6,449 bases of DNA from CAWDPQ01 sp049642465. Its GTDB lineage: Bacteria > Acidobacteriota > Vicinamibacteria > Vicinamibacterales > 2-12-FULL-66-21. Below the pieces are notes generated by a model that searched no databases, was not told the DNA's origin, and worked only from the letters and a program-made list of their open reading frames with translations. The DNA lies in the NCBI GenBank assembly GCA_049642465.1, contig JBAROV010000081.1, positions 1 to 6,449 of the forward strand, given 5' to 3'. This document shows positions 1-4,461 of the stretch, piece after piece. Made by a program: the position numbers and the translations under genes. Within the stretch, counting starts at the first letter, position 1; each line of letters opens with the position of its first letter.

Positions 1-115
1 GTGGGGCCCCGCGAGCACTGATCAGCGCCTGCGGCCCGAGCGAGGCGCCGGAGGACAGTCGGCCGGAGGCCGACCGCCGAGCGAGAGCGAGCGGGGGTGG
101 GGCCCCGCGAGCACT
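1..115. repeat. GC-rich intergenic repeat element, two copies of a 19-bp word
   Basis: A 19-bp word beginning GTGGGGCCCC and ending GCGAGCACT occurs identically at 1-19 and 97-115, giving a 96-bp period. Each copy carries the 8-bp palindrome GGGGCCCC. Between the copies lie GA/GC-rich subrepeats (gagcgaggcgccgg, gagcgagagcgagcg) and a perfect hairpin at 58-74. Both copies are in the same reading frame and read V-G-P-R-E-H followed by a stop (TGA at 19-21, TAA at 115-117). The first copy starts at the window edge, so more units may lie to the left. It looks like a dispersed REP-like intergenic element. The dispersed nature is inferred, because only this locus is visible. No gene is supported in 1-120. 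Confidence 0.7.
58..74. repeat. Perfect 7-bp inverted repeat inside the repeat unit
   Basis: GTCGGCC (58-64) and GGCCGAC (68-74) are exact reverse complements separated by GGA, which gives a stable GC-rich stem with a three-base loop. It lies in the centre of the 96-bp repeat unit. No T-tract follows, so a simple intrinsic terminator is unlikely. It may be the structural core of a REP-like element. Confidence 0.6.
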
Positions 116-120
116 AATAG

Positions 121-597
121 ATGATGATCGCTGTTGCAGATCATTCAGGTGACGTTGAGAATGCTGGGCGGCATGCGCGCGCATGGCTCGTGCTCGTCGG
201 TGCGCTGGGGCTTCACGTGCTGGACGAGGCGCTCACCAACTTCCTCGACTTCTATAATCCGCTCGTGCTGCGCATCCGATCGCAGGCCGCGTGGTTCCCG
301 ATGCCGACCTTCACCTTCGGCATCTGGCTCGCAGGGCTCATCGTCGCGACGCTGTTGCTTGCGCTGTTGACGCCGGTGATACGGCGCGGCTCGCGTGTCG
401 CTCGCGCCGCCTCGTATGCGTTGAGTGCCGTCATGTTGCTGAACGGCCTCGGTCATCTCGTTGGCTCGATCTACTTTCAGCGGTGGCTGCCCGGCGCGAC
501 CTCTGCGCCGCTACTCCTGGTGGCAAGCGTGATGCTGGCTCGCGCGACATGGGCCAGGCGGCGTATAACTACTACGGCTCGACTCGGAGACCGTTGA
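121..597 (+). CDS. HXXEE-like four-helix membrane protein (hypothetical)
   Basis: This is a 158-residue integral membrane protein with about four hydrophobic helices near residues 20-37, 63-85, 94-117 and 127-143. Helix 1 carries H32-V-L-D-E36, close to the H-x-x-E-E signature of HXXEE-domain proteins. Helix 3 carries N108-G-L-G-H112 followed by an aromatic segment and R-W-L-P-G (121-125), which also fits that family's C-terminal pattern. The family has no established function, and the assignment is from recalled motifs, not a search. ATG at 121 is immediately followed by ATG at 124, so either could be the start. No Shine-Dalgarno is visible, and tandem stops TAA-TAG sit directly upstream in the same frame. 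The stop overlaps the start of the next gene (TGATG), so the two are probably co-translated. Confidence 0.65.
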   Translation: MMIAVADHSGDVENAGRHARAWLVLVGALGLHVLDEALTNFLDFYNPLVLRIRSQAAWFPMPTFTFGIWLAGLIVATLLLALLTPVIRRGSRVARAASYALSAVMLLNGLGHLVGSIYFQRWLPGATSAPLLLVASVMLARATWARRRITTTARLGDR

Positions 598-788
598 TGG
601 CGGGATATATCAAGACGACGGGTGTGCTGTTTGCGCTGATCGCGCTCGCACATGTGTTGCGGATGTTTGCCGAGCCGCACCTGGCGACGGATCCGTTCTA
701 CATCCTGCTCACGCTTGCCGCAGTCGCTCTGTCCATCTGGGCCTGGCGGGTGCTGCGGTCCTCGAGTGGGTCGCTGAACCGGACCTGA
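597..788 (+). CDS. Small two-helix membrane protein (hypothetical)
   Basis: This 63-residue protein has two hydrophobic helices, roughly residues 6-23 and 34-51, joined by a short polar loop. Helix 1 ends with A-H-V-L-R (18-22) and the C-terminus is basic and serine-rich. The ATG at 597 shares its A with the TGA stop of the upstream gene. A GGAG at 586-589 sits seven bases upstream, which supports this start over the longer open frame that extends back to 291 inside the upstream gene. I do not recognise a named family. Its size and overlap suggest it works with, or is at least co-expressed with, the HXXEE-like protein. Confidence 0.6.
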   Translation: MAGYIKTTGVLFALIALAHVLRMFAEPHLATDPFYILLTLAAVALSIWAWRVLRSSSGSLNRT

Positions 789-811
789 CGCGATCTGTAA
801 TCCGCTACACT
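785..811 (+). promoter_or_regulatory. Possible weak sigma70 promoter before the tannase gene
   Basis: A -10-like TACACT at 806-811 is preceded by CTGACG (785-790) at 15-bp spacing, a partial match to TTGACA with a short spacer. Transcription would start around 818, leaving only about 12 bases before the ATG at 830, just enough for the Shine-Dalgarno. The match is weak, and the gene may instead be read from upstream. Confidence 0.3.
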
Positions 812-818
812 CACCTCC

Positions 819-824
819 GGAGGA
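819..824 (+). promoter_or_regulatory. Shine-Dalgarno of the tannase-family gene
   Basis: GGAGGA lies five bases before the ATG at 830 and clearly fixes that start. The resulting N-terminus is a normal signal peptide. Confidence 0.75.
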
Positions 825-829
825 ACATC

Positions 830-2422
830 ATGAAACCGTCTGCGCTTGTCGGGGCGGCATTTGCCGCTGCGATGTCGCTACCCGTCATGGCCGCGCTTCA
901 GGCGCAGGCCGACCCGGCTGCGGCGTGTGCAGCATTGGCTTCGCAGCAACTCGAGAACACGTCGATCAAGGCAGCGCAGGCTGTCCCTGCCGGATCATTC
1001 ACGCCGCCCGGCTCGAACAACGCGATCACGAACCTGCCGCCGTTCTGTCGCGTGGCGGGTGTCATCGCGCCGACGAAGGAATCCGAGATCGTCTTCGAGG
1101 TCTGGTTGCCGCTCGAGAAGTGGAACGGCCGATTCACCGGCGTTGGCAACGGAGGATGGGCGGGGTTCGTGTCGTACGGCGGACTCGCCGAGCAGATTCG
1201 TCGCGGCAATGCGGCAGCCTCGACGAACACGGGCCACGAGGCCGCGCCCGGCGTGAACGCCGCCAAGTTCGCCTTTGACTACCCCGAACGGCTCATTGAT
1301 TTTGCCTACCGCGCGCACCACGAAACGGCGCTCAAGGCCAAAGCGCTGGTGCAGGCGTTCTACGGCAAGCCGGCGAATCGGGCGTACTGGGTCGGGTGTT
1401 CATCCGGCGGTTACGAAGGCCTGATGGAAGCGCAGCGGTTCCCAACCGACTACGACGGTATCGTCGCGGGCGCGCCGGCAAACAACTGGACGCGACTGAT
1501 GGCCGGAGATTTCGATGGGATCGTCGCTGTCCTGCAGAAACCCGAGAGCCAGTTGACGCCTGCGGCGCTCAGCCTCCTGCATCGCGGCGTGCTCGCCGCT
1601 TGTGACGCTCGCGACGGTGTCACCGACGGAGTGCTTGAAGACCCCCGGCAATGCAAGTTCGATCCGGCAACGCTCCAGTGCGCGAGCAGCGCCGCACAGC
1701 AGAACTGCCTGACGTCCACGCAGGTCGAAGCAGCCAGGCGGGTATACCAAGGTGTCCGCGATCCAAAAACGGGGATGCAGCTCTACCCGGGCCTTGCGCC
1801 CGGAAGCGAGCCGTTCTGGCCCCACCGCGATCCTGCGAATCCGTTTCCCATTCCCATTGCTCACTACAAATGGCTGGTGTTCGCGAACCCGGACTGGGAC
1901 TGGAAAACATTCGACTTTGCCGACCCCGCGGCGTACGAAGCGTTCCGCAAGGCTGAAACGAAATTTGCTCCGATCCTGAACGCGACGGATCCGAACTTGT
2001 CAGCGTTTCGGCAGCGCGGCGGAAAACTACTCCAGTATCACGGCTGGAACGATCAGTTGATCTCGGCGCAGAACAGCATCGACTACTACGAGAGCGTGCT
2101 TGGATACTTCGGCCGCGACAAGAAGGATCGGACGAAGACGCTGGCGGACGTGCAGAGTTTCTATCGTCTCTATATGGCGCCCGGCATGGCGCACTGCAGT
2201 GGCGGCACCGGGCCGAACACGTTTGAGATGCAGACGATGATGGAGCAGTGGGTGGAAGCCGGCAAAGCGCCAGAAGAGATCGTCGCCACGCATGCGATCA
2301 ATGGCGTGGTCGACCGCTCGCGCCCCTTGTGTCCCTATCCGAAGGTGGCGGTCTACAAAGGCAAAGGCGACACCAACGACGCATCGAGCTTCGTCTGTGG
2401 TGAATCAAAGGGGGGATCGTGA
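830..2422 (+). CDS. Secreted tannase/feruloyl esterase family alpha/beta hydrolase
   Basis: This 530-residue protein has a signal peptide (about residues 1-27) and the full length typical of the tannase/feruloyl esterase family. Such enzymes cleave esters of gallic, hydroxycinnamic or similar aromatic acids outside the cytoplasm. The family's CS-D-HC signature is visible. The nucleophile is Ser191 in G-C190-S-S-G-G. The acid is Asp408 in Y-H-G-W-N-D-Q. The histidine is His455 in M-A-H-C456. In characterised members the two cysteines next to Ser and His form a disulfide. A lid-domain calcium-site pattern, C258-D-A-R-D262-G-V-T-D266-G, is also present, with further lid cysteines nearby. Family membership is secure, but the substrate cannot be read from sequence: MHETase-like, tannase and feruloyl esterase activities share this fold. 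The stop overlaps the next start by four bases (GTGA), indicating translational coupling. Confidence 0.93.
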   Translation: MKPSALVGAAFAAAMSLPVMAALQAQADPAAACAALASQQLENTSIKAAQAVPAGSFTPPGSNNAITNLPPFCRVAGVIAPTKESEIVFEVWLPLEKWNGRFTGVGNGGWAGFVSYGGLAEQIRRGNAAASTNTGHEAAPGVNAAKFAFDYPERLIDFAYRAHHETALKAKALVQAFYGKPANRAYWVGCSSGGYEGLMEAQRFPTDYDGIVAGAPANNWTRLMAGDFDGIVAVLQKPESQLTPAALSLLHRGVLAACDARDGVTDGVLEDPRQCKFDPATLQCASSAAQQNCLTSTQVEAARRVYQGVRDPKTGMQLYPGLAPGSEPFWPHRDPANPFPIPIAHYKWLVFANPDWDWKTFDFADPAAYEAFRKAETKFAPILNATDPNLSAFRQRGGKLLQYHGWNDQLISAQNSIDYYESVLGYFGRDKKDRTKTLADVQSFYRLYMAPGMAHCSGGTGPNTFEMQTMMEQWVEAGKAPEEIVATHAINGVVDRSRPLCPYPKVAVYKGKGDTNDASSFVCGESKGGS

Positions 2423-2847
2423 CGAATCGCAGGAAGTCGGTGCGAAGAACCGCGTGTATCGGTATATGCCTGCTGCTCGCTGGAGGGTTGTATGCAGCGG
2501 CGCAGACGGCATCATCCGGCGAGCAGTTCGTTGGCACCTGGACCGGGAGCTGGGCCGGGGCAGGCTCCGGTGGGGGATTCGAACTGACGCTCGAGAAGAG
2601 CAAGGATGGCGTTGTGACCGGGCGCGTGTCGGTCACGGGAGAGCCGACCTACAAAGCCGCGTTCAAATCGCTGTCGTTCGACGAGAAGAAGATGAACGCG
2701 AAGTACGATTTTCCGCCCGATGACGCCGCTGAAGTGGTGCTCGCTGCGACCTTCGACGGCAACACCGCGAAAGGCACGTGGTCGCTTCGCGAGAAGGCCA
2801 ACGATACCGAAGCGTTTTCCGGGACGTGGACAGTGGAGAGGAAGTAG
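2419..2847 (+). CDS. Small exported beta-rich protein of unknown function
   Basis: This 142-residue protein has a basic N-terminus (R-R-K-S-V-R-R), a hydrophobic stretch at about 11-27 and a likely signal cleavage near A-A-A-Q (26-29). The mature part of about 114 residues has alternating hydrophobic and polar strands, many Gly and Thr residues, and three G-T-W motifs at 39-41, 119-121 and 135-137. This suggests a small beta-barrel or beta-sandwich whose first and last strands resemble each other. I recognise no named family; a lipocalin-like fold is possible but unproven. GTG 2419 overlaps the tannase stop by four bases and follows a GGGGGG stretch at unusually short spacing. GTG 2440, after AGGAAG, is an alternative start. 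Coupling to the tannase gene suggests a shared periplasmic or outer-surface role. Confidence 0.75.
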   Translation: MTNRRKSVRRTACIGICLLLAGGLYAAAQTASSGEQFVGTWTGSWAGAGSGGGFELTLEKSKDGVVTGRVSVTGEPTYKAAFKSLSFDEKKMNAKYDFPPDDAAEVVLAATFDGNTAKGTWSLREKANDTEAFSGTWTVERK

Positions 2848-2859
2848 ACGCCTTGACGC

Positions 2860-3372
2860 ATGAGGACGTTTCTTGCGCTCCGCGCGCTGCTCTTCCTCAT
2901 CCTGATACCCGGGACGGTTGCAGGCTATTTCCCTCTGCAGATCGTGCAGGCGACGACTCCAGCGTTGAAGGTCCGGTTCTCGGCATCATCGGTCCTGTCG
3001 TCGTGCCTGATCGCCGTTGGCGTGTTCGTCCTGCTGCGCTGCGTGTGGGACTTTTTTGCCTCCGGGCGCGGAACGCTCGCACCCTTCGATCCGCCAAGAA
3101 GTCTGGTTGTCACGGGTCTGTATCGATTCACCCGCAATCCCATGTATAACGGCGTGCTCGCGGTCCTTCTCGGCGAGGCGTGGCTTTTTCGGAGTACATC
3201 CCTGCTGCAGTACGCAGCCGCCGTGTTCGTGCTCTTCAATCTGGTCGTCCTCGTCTACGAGGAGCCCGTGCTCGAATCCCAGTTCGGCGACAGCTATCGT
3301 GCGTATCGCCGCGCGGTGCCGCGCTGGGGGTTCACCGCGCGCCCCTACGCGGAACCCGGAGCTCCATCGTGA
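2860..3372 (+). CDS. Isoprenylcysteine carboxyl methyltransferase-like (ICMT/PEMT) membrane protein
   Basis: This 170-residue membrane protein has hydrophobic helices near residues 7-24, 46-64, 96-111 and 115-133. The conserved catalytic half of the ICMT/phospholipid methyltransferase superfamily is clear: G-R-G-T-L-A-P-F-D-P-P (69-79), G-L-Y-R-F-T-R-N-P-M-Y (86-96), the acidic Y-E-E-P-V-L-E (133-139), then F-G-D-S-Y-R-A-Y (142-149) and V-P-R-W (153-156). Eukaryotic relatives transfer methyl from S-adenosylmethionine to membrane-bound acceptors. Bacterial members of this type have mostly unknown substrates, so protein prenylcysteine methylation should not be assumed. The start follows the previous stop by 12 bases and has no strong Shine-Dalgarno of its own. 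The stop overlaps the next GTG by four bases. Confidence 0.85.
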   Translation: MRTFLALRALLFLILIPGTVAGYFPLQIVQATTPALKVRFSASSVLSSCLIAVGVFVLLRCVWDFFASGRGTLAPFDPPRSLVVTGLYRFTRNPMYNGVLAVLLGEAWLFRSTSLLQYAAAVFVLFNLVVLVYEEPVLESQFGDSYRAYRRAVPRWGFTARPYAEPGAPS

Positions 3373-3749
3373 CGAGGCGTCGATTGCCGCCCGCGGTTGT
3401 CGCCGCCATCGACCAGAGCAAGATCCTCGGCGTTCGCGCGGGCGCTCGCTCGGACCACCGATTCACCGGCGTCTGGCCTGTCGTCGTGGACGGCCGCGTG
3501 TTCGCGCGCTCCTGGACGCGCAAACCGGACGGGTGGTACCGCGCGTTTCTGAACGATCCGCTCGGCACGCTCCAGGTGGGAACCCGCAACGTTCGTGTCC
3601 GCGCCCTCCGCGCCCGCGGCCCCCGCATCAACGCGGCCGTCGAACGTGCGTACGCGGTGAAGTATTCAACGCCTGCGTCGAGGAAGTACGTGCGTGGATT
3701 TCGCACCTCGAGGCGGCGGGAAACCACCATCGAGTTCGTACCCCGATAG
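3369..3749 (+). CDS. DUF2255-like protein
   Basis: This 126-residue, very basic cytoplasmic protein has no signal or membrane segment. It shows the pattern I associate with DUF2255: a V-W-P-V-V-V-D-G-R-V-F-A-R-S-W strand pair (35-49), a W-Y-R-A-F segment (56-60), I-N-A-A-V-E-R-A-Y-A-V-K-Y (87-99) and a terminal T-T-I-E-F-V-P strand (119-125). The overall layout is reminiscent of small split-barrel flavin-binding proteins, but ligand binding is unproven. GTG 3369 overlaps the ICMT-like stop by four bases and follows GGAG (3358-3361) at seven bases, so it is preferred over the longer frame reaching back to 3180 inside the upstream gene. It is the last gene of the run. The family name comes from recalled motifs. 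Confidence 0.7.
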   Translation: MTRRRLPPAVVAAIDQSKILGVRAGARSDHRFTGVWPVVVDGRVFARSWTRKPDGWYRAFLNDPLGTLQVGTRNVRVRALRARGPRINAAVERAYAVKYSTPASRKYVRGFRTSRRRETTIEFVPR

Positions 3750-3763
3750 CCCCCGCGGGGCCC

Positions 3764-3791
3764 TTGACTTGTAATAATGTGCTAGTACAAT
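3764..3791 (+). promoter_or_regulatory. Sigma70-type promoter with overlapping operator-like inverted repeat
   Basis: A -35 TTGACT (3764-3769) and a -10 TACAAT (3786-3791) are separated by 16 bp, close to consensus. The half-sites TTGTAATA (3769-3776) and TAGTACAA (3783-3790) form an inverted repeat with 7 of 8 positions symmetric and a six-base centre. The repeat spans the whole spacer and most of the -10 box, so a bound repressor would block polymerase. The shape recalls operators of GntR-family regulators of the YtrA type, but no regulator gene is in the window and that link is inference. It lies 55 bp before the ATG at 3846. Confidence 0.7.
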
Positions 3792-3845
3792 AGACACCAC
3801 AGCCTGCCGCTCCGTATCAGGCGGCCGGACAAGCGGAGGTGCCGT

Positions 3846-4280
3846 ATGGAACCGCTGCTCTTCGTCATCCTGCCGGGGATCATTGGGGGGATTGGCCTGG
3901 CCTTCCTCTTCAGGCGCCTGGGCGCCCGGCAATGGGGGTCGTCGGATTACGAACATCTGGAGCCCCCCTCCACCAACATCATCAACATGGCCCGGATTCG
4001 CGTCTCCGGCGTCGGAGGCCTCGGAATGGTGGCCATGTCCATCGTCGTGGCGGCGTTCGTACCGCAAATCCGAATGAGTATGGCCATCGCGTTCACGCTT
4101 GGCATCGCGCTCGCCCTGATCATGATTGGGGTGAGGAGGCGAAAGGGCCCGCTGGCGCCGAACCCTCCGGGTGCGCACATGATGTTGCCGCTCGACCCGG
4201 TGCAAAAAGACGGATCCAAGAAACCGTCAGGCCCTTCCACGCATTGTGATGAGCTGCCGGCCCCAGTTCCGGCACGTTAG
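3846..4280 (+). CDS. Three-helix membrane protein, unknown function
   Basis: This 144-residue protein has hydrophobic helices at about 4-22, 57-75 and 78-96. A polar segment (23-50) separates the first two, and a proline-rich hydrophilic tail follows R97-R-R-K (97-144). N-I-I-N-M-A-R-I-R-V-S-G-V-G-G-L-G (44-60), leading into helix 2, looks like the most constrained part. ATG 3846 is preceded by GGAGGT (3835-3840) at five bases, so the start is well supported. I cannot assign a family. It is a single-gene unit: the operator-like promoter at 3764-3791 lies upstream and a strong hairpin starts eight bases after the stop. Confidence 0.75.
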   Translation: MEPLLFVILPGIIGGIGLAFLFRRLGARQWGSSDYEHLEPPSTNIINMARIRVSGVGGLGMVAMSIVVAAFVPQIRMSMAIAFTLGIALALIMIGVRRRKGPLAPNPPGAHMMLPLDPVQKDGSKKPSGPSTHCDELPAPVPAR

Positions 4281-4287
4281 GTTCGAA

Positions 4288-4318
4288 GGGAGTGACGGAC
4301 GCATGTGCCGTCACTCCC
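4288..4318 (+). terminator. Strong hairpin, probable terminator without a U-tract
   Basis: GGGAGTGACGG (4288-4298) and CCGTCACTCCC (4308-4318) are perfect reverse complements with a nine-base loop, and one further A-T pair (4287/4319) closes the base. It begins eight bases after the stop of the membrane-protein gene. The downstream bases are C-rich, not T-rich, so it is either a non-canonical terminator or an RNA-stabilising 3' structure. Confidence 0.6.
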
Positions 4319-4344
4319 TCCCGTCAAGGCCCTCCCCCAAATGC

Positions 4345-4372
4345 TTGACACCTCAATCTAAACGCCGATAAT
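4345..4372 (+). promoter_or_regulatory. Sigma70-type promoter of the TonB-dependent receptor gene
   Basis: A perfect -35 TTGACA (4345-4350) and a -10 GATAAT (4367-4372, five of six consensus) are spaced by 16 bp. Transcription would begin near 4379-4381, giving a leader of about 80 bases. The early leader (4373-4425) is rich in C and T. The Shine-Dalgarno GGAGGT at 4451-4456 lies near its end. Confidence 0.7.
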
Positions 4373-4461
4373 CGCCTTTTATCGTTCACGTTCCCGGTCC
4401 TCATCCTTTTCAGCGTTCTTTTTCCGACGTCGTAGACGGGTCTGACAGCAGGAGGTGGGCA

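Noticed and set aside
1..120. CRISPR array or tandem satellite
   Set aside because: Only two copies of a 19-bp word are seen. The intervening sequence is GC-rich and structured, unlike a spacer, and no cas genes are present.
291..596. Upstream extension of the 63-residue membrane protein
   Set aside because: The extension is an Arg/Ala-rich shadow of the HXXEE-like gene. ATG 597 has a ribosome site and gives a sensible membrane protein.
3180..3368. Upstream extension of the DUF2255-like gene
   Set aside because: The added 63 residues are an Arg-rich shadow of the methyltransferase gene. GTG 3369 has a well-placed GGAG and the family-like sequence begins after it.
3751..3763. CCCCGCGGGGCCC as a terminator or a third, inverted copy of the left-edge repeat
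   Set aside because: The palindrome has no loop or T-tract. Only ten bases match the reverse complement of the repeat word, which is easily chance in such GC-rich sequence.
4373..4461. Riboswitch in the receptor leader
   Set aside because: No cobalamin, TPP or other known aptamer core could be recognised, and the leader is short and C/T-rich.
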